A stretch of 64,000 bases of DNA, from contig NZ_VAHD01000002.1 of NCBI RefSeq assembly GCF_005876985.1, positions 558,001 to 622,000 of the forward strand. The letters are read 5' to 3'. Position numbers and translations under genes: made by a program. Source of the stretch: Rhodoferax bucti. Its GTDB lineage: Bacteria > Pseudomonadota > Gammaproteobacteria > Burkholderiales > Burkholderiaceae_C. Every line of letters begins with the position of its first letter. Within the stretch, counting starts at the first letter, position 1. The notes beneath the pieces are model-generated. The model ran no database searches. It saw only the letters and a program-made list of their open reading frames with translations, and was not told the DNA's origin. Positions 8,419 to 17,529 of this stretch are shown piece by piece.

Positions 8419-9420
8419 TCAGTCCGGATGGGCCTGCGTCTCGGGGTCGGGCACCTCGCCAATCGCCGTGCGGGTGATGGCTGCCTGCGCGAGCAACCAA
8501 TCGCAAAAGGCCTGTATCTCCGGGCGGCCGCTGTTGCGCGCGCCCACCAGCAGCCAGTAGACCATGGGCGTGTCGATGCGCCCGCCGGGCAGCACCTCCA
8601 CCAAGTCCCCGCTGGCCAGGCTGTCGGCCACCAGGGGCATGCGGGCCAGGGCAATGCCCTGGCCGGTGAGGGCGGCTTGGGCAATCTGGTGGGCGTAGTT
8701 GAAATACATCCAGCGCTTGGGTTCCAGGCGCGGTTGCTGGTTGATCTCTAGCCAGCGGCGCCAGGTGAGCCACTCCAGGTTTTGCACGCGGTGGGTGTCG
8801 CTGGCTTCCAGCAGCGCGAAGCGGGCCAAGTCGGCGGCTTTGCGCAAGGGCGCGCCGCTTTTGAGCAGCCAGGGGCTGGCCACCGGCGTGAGCTGCTCGC
8901 CAAACAGGCGCACCGCATCTGTGCTCACATTGCCGGGCTGGGTGTAGCGGATGGCCAAGTCCACATCGCTGGTGTCCAGGTCCACCGGGTTGTCGGTGGC
9001 GTCGATGCGGATGTCGATGTCCGGGTACTCGGCCTGAAAGGCTTCCAGCCGGGGGATCAGCCACATCGAGGCGAACGACGCCCAGGTGGAAATGGCCACA
9101 CTTTTGCGCCCCGCCGTGCGCCGGATTTGTCGCACCGCCGAGTCAATGCGCTCCAGCGAGGGTACCGCCGCACGCAACAATTGCCCGCCCGCCCCGGTGA
9201 GCTCTACCGCGCGGGTGTGGCGCAAAAACAAGGGCACGCCCACCTCTTCCTCCAGTGCCTGAATCTGCCGGCTCACCGCGCTTTGCGTCAAGGCCAGTTC
9301 CTCGGCCGCCGCCCGGAAATTGAGGTGGCGGGCCACCGCCTCCAGCGCACGCAAGTGGCCTACGGCAATCGGGCGGGTGCGCAGACGGATTTCGGTGTTC
9401 GGGGCAATGGCGTCAGACAT
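8419..9420 (-). CDS. LysR family transcriptional regulator
   Basis: A 333-residue regulator: winged helix-turn-helix at about 17-75 (LRALEAVARHLNFRAAAEE then LTQSAVSRQIQALEEEVG) and a periplasmic-binding-like effector domain at about 105-315. It has the general form of the GcvA group. The ATG at 9420 (MSDAIAPN) is preferred over the upstream in-frame codons because normal LysR N-termini are short. It is divergent from a DUF2917 gene 128 bases away, an arrangement common in this family, which suggests that it controls that gene. Confidence 0.88.
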   Translation of the reverse strand: MSDAIAPNTEIRLRTRPIAVGHLRALEAVARHLNFRAAAEELALTQSAVSRQIQALEEEVGVPLFLRHTRAVELTGAGGQLLRAAVPSLERIDSAVRQIRRTAGRKSVAISTWASFASMWLIPRLEAFQAEYPDIDIRIDATDNPVDLDTSDVDLAIRYTQPGNVSTDAVRLFGEQLTPVASPWLLKSGAPLRKAADLARFALLEASDTHRVQNLEWLTWRRWLEINQQPRLEPKRWMYFNYAHQIAQAALTGQGIALARMPLVADSLASGDLVEVLPGGRIDTPMVYWLLVGARNSGRPEIQAFCDWLLAQAAITRTAIGEVPDPETQAHPD

Positions 9421-9548
9421 GGTGCTGGAGCGGGCTAGGGTGATTGATGCGTGATCGGAATGAATAGCATAGCCCGATTTCATTGGACGGTGAAGGGGCA
9501 CCGGGCGGATCATTCGTTGGCCCATCCACACTTTTCAAGGAGTTTTCC

Positions 9549-10013
9549 ATGTCATCGCTAAGCCCATCCACCAGCCCTTTGTCTACTTGGTCCTTGCCGC
9601 AAGGTCAGGCCGTCACGATCAAGCCGCGCACGGCGGGTGTGCTGCGGGTGGTGAGTGGCCGGGCCTGGGCGACGCTGGATGTGTCGCGCCACACCCCGCT
9701 CACCGAGACCGGGGACCACTTTGTGGCCCTGGGCCATGACTTGCGACTGCGCGCCGGGCAGCGCGTGGTGGTGGAGGCGTGGGCGTACAAAGGGCAAGAT
9801 GGCATTCAACTCGAATGGGTGCCGCAGCCCGAGAACTGCATGGCCACGCGCTGGCAGGCCAATGTGGTGCAGCCGCTGCGCGACATTGGCCACGGCTTGG
9901 CCTTGGTGGTGCGCGCCATGGGGCGCTTGCTCGCGGGCTTGGCAGGCTATGCCGAGTTATTGACGGCAGGCCGGGGCAAGGTGCTGCGCGGGTTGGAGTC
10001 CAACGCGCCTTGA
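9549..10013 (+). CDS. DUF2917 domain-containing protein
   Basis: A 154-residue protein with a cupin-like DUF2917 domain at about 15-90 (GQAVTIKPRTAGVLRVVSG then GRAWATLDV) and a more hydrophobic, helical C-terminal part. The start at 9549 is fixed by AAGGAG six bases upstream. It is divergent from the LysR gene and convergent with the LacI-type repressor gene, whose stop is seven bases beyond its own. Function unknown. Confidence 0.8.
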   Translation: MSSLSPSTSPLSTWSLPQGQAVTIKPRTAGVLRVVSGRAWATLDVSRHTPLTETGDHFVALGHDLRLRAGQRVVVEAWAYKGQDGIQLEWVPQPENCMATRWQANVVQPLRDIGHGLALVVRAMGRLLAGLAGYAELLTAGRGKVLRGLESNAP

Positions 10014-10020
10014 TTCTTTT

Positions 10021-11043
10021 TCAGGTGCTCTGCCGCACCTGCAGGGCATAGCCCAGGTTCACGGCGGGCGCAGGAATGCGGTCGCCGTGCATCAATGCAA
10101 TTAGCATCTGCGCGGCCGCATGGCCGATTTCTGCGCGCGGGGTGCGCACCGTGGTCAAGGGCGGCACCATCTGGTCGCTGCCGGTCAGATCATTGAAGCC
10201 CGCAATCGCGACCCGCTCCGGCACGGCCACGCCCATGCGCATGGCGGCCAGCAGGGCGCCTTGCGCGAGGTCGTCATTGCAAAAAAAGATGGCGTCCACC
10301 GGCGGCGTCTGCCCCATGATTTGTTCAAACATGCGGGCACCCAGGCCTAGCGACGAGGGCGCCGGGTTCAGCCACTCCAGCACCTCGTCATGCAGCCCGG
10401 CGTCTTGCAGGGCGCTGCGCCAGCCATCCAACCGCTGCAGGGTGCGCGGGTCCAGCTGGGCTGCGGCAAACGCAATGCGGCGGTAGCCGCGGTCCAGCAG
10501 GTGGCGGGTCATGTCCCGCCCGGCGTCTTTTTGCGAAAAGCCCACGCAGTGGGCGCCTTCGGGGGCGTCGGCCGTCATCAGGTGCACGCAGGGCACGCCG
10601 CTTTGGGCGATGAGCTGGCGGGTGCTGTCATGCCGCTCCAGCCCGGTGACCACCAACCCGGCGGGGCGGTGCAGCAGTTGCTCGCGCAACAGGCTTTCCT
10701 CTTCGCTGGGGTCGTAGTGGGTGATGCCGATCAGGGTTTGAAAACCCGCATGCCGCAGGGATTGTTGCAAGGCCTCCAGCAGATCCACAAACAAGGCGTT
10801 GGACAGCATCGGAATCAGCACCGCCACATGGCTGCTCTGCCCGGAGGCCAGAGCCCGCGCTGCCGGGTTGGGCACGTAGCCCAAGGTGTCGGCCGCTGCA
10901 CGCACTTTGGCCACCAGCTCCGGTGCCACGGCGCGCTCCCCCCGCAGGGCGCGGGACACCGTGATCGGGCTCACGCCCGCCAACTGGGCCACATCGGACA
11001 AGGTGACGCGGCCGGTAGCGCGGGGCCGGAGTGGGTGGTTCAT
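10021..11043 (-). CDS. gntR: LacI family repressor of gluconate genes (GntR-like)
   Basis: A 340-residue LacI-family regulator. The N-terminal helix-turn-helix (TLSDVAQLAGVSPITVSRAL, about 14-33) and hinge (ALASGQSSHVAVL) are followed by a periplasmic-binding-fold effector domain. It is divergent from gluconokinase and TRAP genes, and two palindromic sites of LacI/GntR type lie between them, one 44 bases upstream of its own start. It probably represses both itself and the gntK operon and is released by gluconate or a phosphorylated derivative. The ligand is inferred from the neighbours. Confidence 0.85.
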   Translation of the reverse strand: MNHPLRPRATGRVTLSDVAQLAGVSPITVSRALRGERAVAPELVAKVRAAADTLGYVPNPAARALASGQSSHVAVLIPMLSNALFVDLLEALQQSLRHAGFQTLIGITHYDPSEEESLLREQLLHRPAGLVVTGLERHDSTRQLIAQSGVPCVHLMTADAPEGAHCVGFSQKDAGRDMTRHLLDRGYRRIAFAAAQLDPRTLQRLDGWRSALQDAGLHDEVLEWLNPAPSSLGLGARMFEQIMGQTPPVDAIFFCNDDLAQGALLAAMRMGVAVPERVAIAGFNDLTGSDQMVPPLTTVRTPRAEIGHAAAQMLIALMHGDRIPAPAVNLGYALQVRQST

Positions 11044-11086
11044 GGACTAGGGAAACTACTGAAAGGGTTTTGCAAATCTTCTCATA

Positions 11087-11100
11087 GGATAGCGCTATCC
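11087..11100. promoter_or_regulatory. Palindromic operator O1 for the LacI/GntR-type repressor
   Basis: GGATAGCGCTATCC, a perfect 14-bp palindrome 44 bp upstream of the repressor start. It has the same core as the second site at 11193-11210; the centres are 108 bp apart. Confidence 0.8.
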
Positions 11101-11192
11101 AAAGACGGTGTACCAAGGTACTAACCCGCATCGTCTGACTGCGCTGCATGAAACTGCGTTTGGCGGGCATGCTGCATTTTTTTTGAAATAGT

Positions 11193-11210
11193 TTGGATAG
11201 CGCTATCCAA
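11193..11210. promoter_or_regulatory. Palindromic operator O2 in front of gntK
   Basis: TTGGATAGCGCTATCCAA, a perfect 18-bp palindrome ending ten bases before the gluconokinase ATG, where bound repressor would block the promoter or early transcription. It contains the whole O1 core. Confidence 0.85.
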
Positions 11211-11220
11211 AAAGAAAGCT

Positions 11221-11727
11221 ATGAAATCGATTGTGATCATGGGGGTGGCGGGCTGTGGCAAATCCAGCGTCGGCGCGCGCGTGGCTGAAGCCACCGGCAT
11301 GCCGCTGGTAGAGGGCGATGACCACCACAGCGCCGCCAACCGCAGCAAGATGCAGCAAGGCATTGCCCTGACCGACGCCGACCGCGAGGGCTGGCTGGCC
11401 ACCTTGGGCGAGCAAATCCGCCGGCATCCGCAGGGTGCAGTGGTGACCTGCTCCGCGCTCAAACGCAGTTACCGCGAGCGCCTGCGCACGGCCGAGCCGG
11501 GTTTGCTGTTTGTGTTTTTGGAAATCACCCAGGCCGAGGCCCAGGCGCGCGTTACGGCGCGGGCGGCCAGCCACTTTTTTTCGACCAGCCTGGTGGACAA
11601 CCAGTTCGCCACCTTGCAGCCCCCTGTGGGTGAGGCCGGCGTTCTGACGCTGGATGCCACCCTGCCGCTGGATGCATTGCAAGCCACCATTACCGAATGG
11701 CTGGCGACTTTTGAGGAGACTTTATGA
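11221..11727 (+). CDS. gntK: Gluconokinase
   Basis: A 168-residue kinase phosphorylating gluconate to 6-phosphogluconate with ATP. The P-loop GVAGCGKSS is at 8-16, followed by EGDDHHSAANRSKM, the substrate motif of the GntK family, and CSALKRSYRERLR. Length matches the family. The gene lies directly behind operator O2. Its stop overlaps the start of the TRAP small permease gene as ATGA (11724-11727), so uptake and phosphorylation are translationally coupled. Confidence 0.95.
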   Translation: MKSIVIMGVAGCGKSSVGARVAEATGMPLVEGDDHHSAANRSKMQQGIALTDADREGWLATLGEQIRRHPQGAVVTCSALKRSYRERLRTAEPGLLFVFLEITQAEAQARVTARAASHFFSTSLVDNQFATLQPPVGEAGVLTLDATLPLDALQATITEWLATFEETL

Positions 11728-12245
11728 GCACCCCCCACGCTGCGCCGGACCAATCGGCGCGCACCAGCGGATTTGTCCGCACCACCAATGTGCTGATGGC
11801 GATTTGCCTCGGGGTCATGGCCCTGTCGGTGTTTGTGAATGTGGTGCTGCGCTACGGCTTTGGCAGCGGCGTGGCCGCTAGCGAAGAGCTTTCGCGTTTG
11901 CTGTTCGTCTGGATGGTCTTCATCGGCGCCACGGCGGCCTACCCGGCCGGTGAGCACATGGCGTTTACCAGCCTGGTCGGCTTGTTGCAGCGCCACCCGC
12001 TGGCCTTGACGCTGGTCACCGCGCTCATCCGCGTGCTGGTGTTGCTGGCCTGTGTGCTGCTGGGCCGGGGGGCCTGGCAGCAAATTGTGGTGGGGCTGGA
12101 CAGCTACTCGGTCGTGCTGGCCTATCCCACGGCGCTGTTGCCGCTGCCCGCTTTCTTGTGCTCCTTGTCCATCGGTGCGATGGCCTTGTGGGAGCTGATT
12201 CAACGCGCCCCGCTGGACCTGGGCCATACCGCCGAAGTGGAATAA
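11724..12245 (+). CDS. TRAP transporter small permease (DctQ family)
   Basis: A 173-residue integral membrane protein with four predicted helices, matching the DctQ subunit. It overlaps gntK by four bases and is followed four bases later by the large permease gene. It forms the scaffold that joins the large permease with the binding protein. Given the repressor and kinase alongside, the likely substrate is gluconate or a related sugar acid. Confidence 0.92.
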   Translation: MSTPHAAPDQSARTSGFVRTTNVLMAICLGVMALSVFVNVVLRYGFGSGVAASEELSRLLFVWMVFIGATAAYPAGEHMAFTSLVGLLQRHPLALTLVTALIRVLVLLACVLLGRGAWQQIVVGLDSYSVVLAYPTALLPLPAFLCSLSIGAMALWELIQRAPLDLGHTAEVE

Positions 12246-12249
12246 GACC

Positions 12250-13542
12250 ATGAGCAACGAAGGACTCGCATTCATTGTTTTCTCGTTGGGCATGCTGATC
12301 CTCATGGGCATCGGCATGAACATGGGCCTGGCCCTGGTGCTCACCGGTGCCGGCATGGCCTGGGTGCTGGATTTTTGGGACACCCAGTTGCTGGCCCAAA
12401 ACCTGGTGGCCGGGGTGGACAGCTTCCCGCTGTTGGCCGTGCCCTTTTTCATACTGGCCGGTGAGCTGATGAACAGCGGCGGCATCAGCCGGCGCATCAT
12501 CACCATGGCGCAGGCCTGGGTGGGCCACATCCGTGGCGGGCTGGGCTATGTGGCCATTGGCGCAGCGGTGCTCATGGCGAGCATGAGCGGTTCGGCCCTG
12601 GCGGATACGGCGGCACTGGCCACCATCCTCATGCCCATGATGCGCCAGCAGGGCTACCCCATGCATACCTCGGCCGGCCTGCTGGCCTCGGGTGGCATCA
12701 TCGCGCCCATCATTCCGCCCAGCATGCCGTTTGTGATTTATGGGGTGACCACCAACACGTCCATTTCCGCGCTGTTTCTGTCCGGCATCGTGCCCGGCCT
12801 CATCATGGGCGTGGGCCTGATCGTGGCGTGGAAATACGTGTTGCGCGACATGGACCTGCCCGAAGGCAAGCCTTTGCCCCTGCGTGAGCGTTTGCAAGCT
12901 ACCTTGAAAGCCTTCTGGGCGATGTTGATGCCCATCATCATCATCGGCGGCATGAAAACCGGTGTGTTCACGCCCACCGAAGCGGCTGTGGTTGCCGCGT
13001 TTTACGCCCTGGTGGTAGCCTTGTTTGTGCACCGCGAAATGAAGCTGCCCGAGGTCTATGGCGTGCTGGTGCGGGCTGCCAAAACCACGGCCATCGTCAT
13101 GTTTTTGTGTGCCGGTGCGCAGGTGGCCAGCTACATGATCACGCTGGCCGACTTGCCCAGCACACTTTCCGGCTGGCTGGGCCCTCTGGTAGAAAGCCCG
13201 CGCCTCCTGATGCTGGTGATGATGTTGGTGCTCATTCTGGTGGGCACCGCCTTGGACCTCACGCCCACCATCCTGATTTTTGCGCCGGTGATGCTGCCCA
13301 TTGCCGTCAAGGCGGGCATCGACCCGGTGTACTTCGGCCTGATGTTTGTGCTCAACGGCGCCATCGGCCTCATCACCCCGCCCGTGGGCACGGTGCTCAA
13401 TGTGGTGGCCGGCGTGGGGCGCTTGCCGCTGCACCGGGTGGTGAAGGGGGTGAACCCCTTCCTTATGACCTACACGCTGATCTTGTTCCTCTTCGTGCTT
13501 TTCCCGCAGATCGTGACCGCGCCGGTGGCGTGGATGCGCTGA
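12250..13542 (+). CDS. TRAP transporter large permease (DctM family)
   Basis: A 430-residue membrane protein with about 12 helices, typical of the DctM subunit that carries the substrate pathway. Characteristic segments include GGISRRIITMAQAWVGHIRGG, GSALADTAALATILMP and FGLMFVLNGAIGLITPPVG. It lies between the small permease and the binding-protein gene. Transport would be driven by the Na+ or proton gradient, as for other TRAP systems. Confidence 0.95.
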   Translation: MSNEGLAFIVFSLGMLILMGIGMNMGLALVLTGAGMAWVLDFWDTQLLAQNLVAGVDSFPLLAVPFFILAGELMNSGGISRRIITMAQAWVGHIRGGLGYVAIGAAVLMASMSGSALADTAALATILMPMMRQQGYPMHTSAGLLASGGIIAPIIPPSMPFVIYGVTTNTSISALFLSGIVPGLIMGVGLIVAWKYVLRDMDLPEGKPLPLRERLQATLKAFWAMLMPIIIIGGMKTGVFTPTEAAVVAAFYALVVALFVHREMKLPEVYGVLVRAAKTTAIVMFLCAGAQVASYMITLADLPSTLSGWLGPLVESPRLLMLVMMLVLILVGTALDLTPTILIFAPVMLPIAVKAGIDPVYFGLMFVLNGAIGLITPPVGTVLNVVAGVGRLPLHRVVKGVNPFLMTYTLILFLFVLFPQIVTAPVAWMR

Positions 13543-13587
13543 GCCTCTTTTTCACCTTTCAACCCCACAACGCTTAGGAGACACACC

Positions 13588-14619
13588 ATGAAAGCCTCTA
13601 CCACCCTGATCCGCCGCGCCGTCCTGGCCGTGGCGGGTGCCGCTGTGTTCAGCGCCGCGCTGCCTGCGCTGGCGCAGGACATCAAACCCCGCCTGATCCG
13701 CTTCGGCTACGGCCTCAACGAACAGAGCAACCAGGGCCGCGCGGCCAAGGTGTTTGCCGAGGCGGTGGAAAAAGCCTCCGGCGGCAAGATGAAGGTGCGC
13801 GCCATCGGTGCCGCCGCTTTGGGCCCGGACACGCAAATGCAGCAGTCGCTGATCGGCGGCGCGCAGGAAATGATGGTCGGCTCTACCGCCACGCTGGTCG
13901 GCATTACCAAAGAAATGGCTTTGTGGGACACGCCGTTTTTGATTAGCAACGCCAAGGAAGCCGATGCCCTGCTGGATGGCCCCGTGGGCGACAAAATCCG
14001 CAACAAGCTGCAAGAAAAGGGCTTGGTGGGCTTGGTCTATTGGGAAAACGGCTTCCGCAACCTCACCAACAGCAAGCGCGCCATCAACAAGGTGGAAGAT
14101 CTGGAAGGCATCAAGCTGCGCGTGATGCAGAACAACGTGTTCCTCAACAGCTTCAAGACCCTGGGCGCCAACGCCGTGCCCATGGCCTTCTCGGAGTTGT
14201 TCAGCGCGCTGGAAACCAACACCGTGGACGGGCAGGAAAACCCTTTCAACACCATCTTGTCCAGCAAGTTTTATGAGGTGCAAAAGTACGTGACGGTGAC
14301 CAACCACGTCTACAGCCCCTGGATTGTGCTGGTGAGCAAGAAGTGGTGGGATCAGCTGTCCAAGGATGAGCAAAAGATCTTGAGCGACGCTGCCAAGCTG
14401 AGCCGCGACTTCGAGCGCAAAGACACCCGCGACGAAGCCGCCAAGGCCGTGGCCGATCTCAAGGCCAAGGGCATGCAAATCAACGAGCTTTCACCTGCCG
14501 AATCCACCCGCATGCGCGACAAGCTGACCCGGGTGTATGCCTCGATTGGCGCGGACATCGGCATGGACTTGTGGAACGAAACCCAGGCCGAGCTGAGCAA
14601 AATCCGCGGCAAAAAATAA
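13588..14619 (+). CDS. TRAP transporter solute-binding protein (DctP family)
   Basis: A 343-residue periplasmic receptor. The signal peptide (residues 1-30, cleavage after LPALAQ) is followed by a TRAP receptor domain with the carboxylate-clamp Arg in GIKLRVMQNNVF and the VDGQENPFNTI element. It is the last gene of the gntK-TRAP operon, 45 bases behind the large permease, and delivers the substrate to it. The sugar-acid specificity is inferred from context. Confidence 0.93.
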   Translation: MKASTTLIRRAVLAVAGAAVFSAALPALAQDIKPRLIRFGYGLNEQSNQGRAAKVFAEAVEKASGGKMKVRAIGAAALGPDTQMQQSLIGGAQEMMVGSTATLVGITKEMALWDTPFLISNAKEADALLDGPVGDKIRNKLQEKGLVGLVYWENGFRNLTNSKRAINKVEDLEGIKLRVMQNNVFLNSFKTLGANAVPMAFSELFSALETNTVDGQENPFNTILSSKFYEVQKYVTVTNHVYSPWIVLVSKKWWDQLSKDEQKILSDAAKLSRDFERKDTRDEAAKAVADLKAKGMQINELSPAESTRMRDKLTRVYASIGADIGMDLWNETQAELSKIRGKK

Positions 14620-14655
14620 GTGGCTTGCGGGCGATCGCGGCTGTGAAGGCGGGGC

Positions 14656-17322
14656 TTACCAGTCCTCCTTCACGGCCATCACCGCATCCCGCCCGGCTGC
14701 TGCGCGGCCGGAGAGCCAGGCGGTGAGGGTGCCCGCCGCAATCACCGCTGCGCCCAGGGCCGCAAGGCGCCCCCCGGGCAGGGCCAGCTCCATGGTCCAG
14801 TGAAAGCTCTGCGGGTTCACCACATGCACCAGCACTACCGCCACCGCCAGGCCCAAGGCTACGCCGGCGAGTGCGCCCAGCGTGGTCCAGGCCGCGCCTT
14901 CCAGCGCTACCACCCGCAGTATCTGCCGGCGTGTGAGCCCCAGGTGCACCAGCAGCCCGAACTCCTTGCGCCGCGCCAGCACCTGCGCGCTGAAGCTGGC
15001 GGCCACCCCGAAAAGCCCGATGCCAATGGCCACCGCTTGCAGCCAGTAGGTCACGGCAAAGCTGCGGTCAAAAATCTTGAGGCTGGTGGCCCGTATCTCG
15101 CGCGCCGAGCCGAACTCCAGCAGCCGGCCCGCCTCGCCACCCGGGGTGTTGGCCAGGCGGTCGGCCAAGGCCCGCATCTGGCTTTGCAATGCGGTGGGGC
15201 TGGCGCCGTCTTCCAGCCAGAAGGCCATGTCGTTCACCCGCGTGTCGCGGCTCAGGCGGGCAAAGTCGGCTTGCTCCAGGGTGATGGCGCCGGTTTGGCG
15301 GGCATAGTCGCGCCAGATACCTGCTATGAAAAAAGGAGCTTCTCGCGCTTGTTCTGCGGGCGCTAGAGCCTGATTGGGCTTGAAAATGCGCTCAAGCGCC
15401 GGAAAAGCCTGCCCCACCCGGGCGCCATACAAGTCCACCACCGCCTCGCTCACATAAACGGCAATCGCTCCCTCGGGCACGGGCGCCACCTCGCCGACCA
15501 GCGGCAGGTGGAGCTGGCCACTCTGCGCATCGCGCAGCGGGCGGGCAATCAGCGCCACGGCGGGCTTGGCCGCGTCCAGCGAGACTTGCAGCGTGCGCTG
15601 GGTGGTGGCGCGCGCCACGCCGGGCAGTGCGGCTGCTTGCGCCACGAAGGCGGGGTCGAGGTAGGCGGTGTCCAGCGCGCTGCTGCTGACGGCGGTGCGT
15701 AGGTAGAGGTCGGCCGGCAGCACCTGGTCCAGCCAGTCCATCACCGAGCCGCGAAAGCTGGCCACCATCACCGTGAGTGCCACGGCCAGGCTCAGGGCCG
15801 CGACCACACCGCTCACCGCCACCGCCGCACTCTCGCGCACGCGGCGTGCCCGCTCCACCGCCAGCAGGGGCAGCAAGTGGCGGGTGAGCAGGGGGGCAAC
15901 GCGGTTTAGCACTGCGCCCACCAGCGCAGGCAGGATCAAGATGCCACCCAGCAGCAGGGCCGCCACGCTCAGGTAGGCGGCCAGCGGCATGTCCCACACC
16001 GGGGGCAGCAGGGCCAGCAGGGCGCCCGCCAGCAGCAGTGCGGCGCCGGTGCGCAGCGGCGTGCGGCTACCGCTGTGGTGCCCCAGCCCTTTGAGGGTTT
16101 GGGCCGGTGGTAATTGCTGCGCCAGGCGCGCCGGGCCCCAGGCACCCAGCAGGGCCGCCGCAGTGCCCAGTGCCCCGAAAACCAGCGCGGCCCAGGGGCT
16201 CCATTGCAAAGCCGGTGTGGCGCCGCTGAAATAGCCCCCGCCCAGGTCGCCGCCCAGCAGGCGCAGGGCCAGGGCTGCCAAGGCGGTGCCCAGCAACAGC
16301 CCCAGCGCGCTGCCCAAGGCGCCCAGCACCGTGGCCTCGCACAGCACCAGTTGCAGGCGCTCCCGGCCGGTGAGGCCCAGCACGGCAAGCAGGGCGAATT
16401 GCTGGGAGCGGCGCGTCACGCTCAGGGCCAGCACCGAATACACCAGAAACCCGCCGGTAAACAGTGCCACCAGCGCGAGCACCGTCAGGTTCACCCGGTA
16501 GGCGCGCGAGAGGTTGCTGATGCGGGCCACTGCATCTCCCGGCTCGCGCAGCGTGGCGCCTGCGGGCCAATCGGCGGCGGCTTGCAGGCGCTGCATCAGC
16601 GCTTGGCGGTCTGCGCCCGCGCGCAGCCGCAGGTCCACCCGCGTGATGCGTTCGCCCACGCCAAACAGGTCTTGCGCTGCGGCGATGTCCATCACCGCCA
16701 AGGGCGCGCCACCGGCCTGCACGCTGCCCGCCACCCGCACCGTGCTCAGGCGCAAACCGGTTTGCAGTTGCAGGGTGTTGCCCTTCAAGGCCTGGCGCGC
16801 TGTGGGGTTCAGGAATACCGTGTCGGGTGCGAAGAAGGCCAGCCGTTCACTGCCCGCGCTGGCGTCGGGCCGGGGCAGCAGCTCCGGGGCCACGGCGGCC
16901 ACTTGCACGGGGTCCACCCCCACCACCCGCAGCAGCACGCGCGGGGTATCTTGGGGCGCATCGTGGGGTGTATGGGCACCGGGGGCAGGCAGCGTGGGCA
17001 CCACGTAGGTGCTCAGCTCCAGCACCGGTGCGGCCAGGGCAATGTCCGGGTCCTGCTGCAGCCGGCCCCACAGGGCCAGGGGCACGCCTTCGCTGCTGTT
17101 GGCGCTGCGCAGCTCGAGGTCCGGCTGGCCGCCGACCGAGCGCACCGCTTGCGAAAACTCGTCCAGCGCAGAGGCGTTGATCAGGTGCACCGAGAAGGCC
17201 AGCGCCACTCCCAGCATCACCGACACCACGGCCGCTGCATTGCGCCACGGGTGCTGCCGCAGCTCCTGCCACGAGAAGCTGCCCAGCAGCGGCCAAAGGG
17301 GTTTGCGCAATGACGGGACCAT
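14656..17322 (-). CDS. FtsX-like ABC transporter permease, large two-module form
   Basis: An 888-residue membrane protein with an N-terminal anchor helix, a periplasmic domain (about 60-270), an FtsX core, further helices, a second periplasmic domain (about 550-730) and a C-terminal FtsX core. Such permeases work with LolD/MacB-type ATPases and extract or move lipids or proteins rather than importing solutes. No ATPase is adjacent; the nearest candidate is at 21794. The start ATG at 17322 is chosen because MVPSLRKPLWPLLGSF begins the family. The frame is open for another kilobase upstream but runs antisense through the TPP riboswitch and thiB. A 48-bp element is in frame at about 652-667. Confidence 0.88.
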   Translation of the reverse strand: MVPSLRKPLWPLLGSFSWQELRQHPWRNAAAVVSVMLGVALAFSVHLINASALDEFSQAVRSVGGQPDLELRSANSSEGVPLALWGRLQQDPDIALAAPVLELSTYVVPTLPAPGAHTPHDAPQDTPRVLLRVVGVDPVQVAAVAPELLPRPDASAGSERLAFFAPDTVFLNPTARQALKGNTLQLQTGLRLSTVRVAGSVQAGGAPLAVMDIAAAQDLFGVGERITRVDLRLRAGADRQALMQRLQAAADWPAGATLREPGDAVARISNLSRAYRVNLTVLALVALFTGGFLVYSVLALSVTRRSQQFALLAVLGLTGRERLQLVLCEATVLGALGSALGLLLGTALAALALRLLGGDLGGGYFSGATPALQWSPWAALVFGALGTAAALLGAWGPARLAQQLPPAQTLKGLGHHSGSRTPLRTGAALLLAGALLALLPPVWDMPLAAYLSVAALLLGGILILPALVGAVLNRVAPLLTRHLLPLLAVERARRVRESAAVAVSGVVAALSLAVALTVMVASFRGSVMDWLDQVLPADLYLRTAVSSSALDTAYLDPAFVAQAAALPGVARATTQRTLQVSLDAAKPAVALIARPLRDAQSGQLHLPLVGEVAPVPEGAIAVYVSEAVVDLYGARVGQAFPALERIFKPNQALAPAEQAREAPFFIAGIWRDYARQTGAITLEQADFARLSRDTRVNDMAFWLEDGASPTALQSQMRALADRLANTPGGEAGRLLEFGSAREIRATSLKIFDRSFAVTYWLQAVAIGIGLFGVAASFSAQVLARRKEFGLLVHLGLTRRQILRVVALEGAAWTTLGALAGVALGLAVAVVLVHVVNPQSFHWTMELALPGGRLAALGAAVIAAGTLTAWLSGRAAAGRDAVMAVKEDW
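15323..15370 (+). repeat. 48-bp dispersed element, copy 4 (inside the FtsX-like permease gene)
   Basis: It reads GCTATGAAAAAAGGAGCT, CTCGCGCTTGTTCTG, then CGGGCGCTAGAGCC. Read antisense by the host gene it codes LAPAEQAREAPFFIA, directly before the conserved GIWRDYARQ segment. Confidence 0.9.
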
Positions 17323-17380
17323 GGGGCGATTGTGCGTCCCCCCGGGGCGCTCGGGTGCCGGCGGCCTACAATCACGGCTT

Positions 17381-17456
17381 CCACCGGGGGTGCCCTTCAC
17401 AGGGCTGAGACATACCCCACGAACCTGATCTGGGTCATGCCAGCGTAGGAAGTGTG
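17381..17456 (+). ncRNA. TPP (thiamine pyrophosphate) riboswitch
   Basis: The leader contains the conserved THI-box blocks: GGGGGTGCCC followed by AGGGCTGAGA (CTGAGA at 17405-17410), ATACCC, then GAACCTGATCTGG and GTCATGCCAGCGTAGGAAG. It sits about 75 bases upstream of the thiB ATG and would reduce thiBPQ expression when intracellular TPP is high. No strong terminator hairpin follows, so control of translation initiation is more likely than attenuation. Confidence 0.95.
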
Positions 17457-17529
17457 AGAAGCCTGTTGTCCCCCTGTGGGTGCCGGCTTTTGATGCGGTC
17501 CGCGTTGGCGCATTGAAAGAGAGCACACC

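Noticed and set aside
10022-10041. Hairpin CAGGTGC/GCACCTG as a terminator between DUF2917 and gntR
   Set aside because: The T-run is on the wrong side for both strands, and the stem lies in the repressor coding end.
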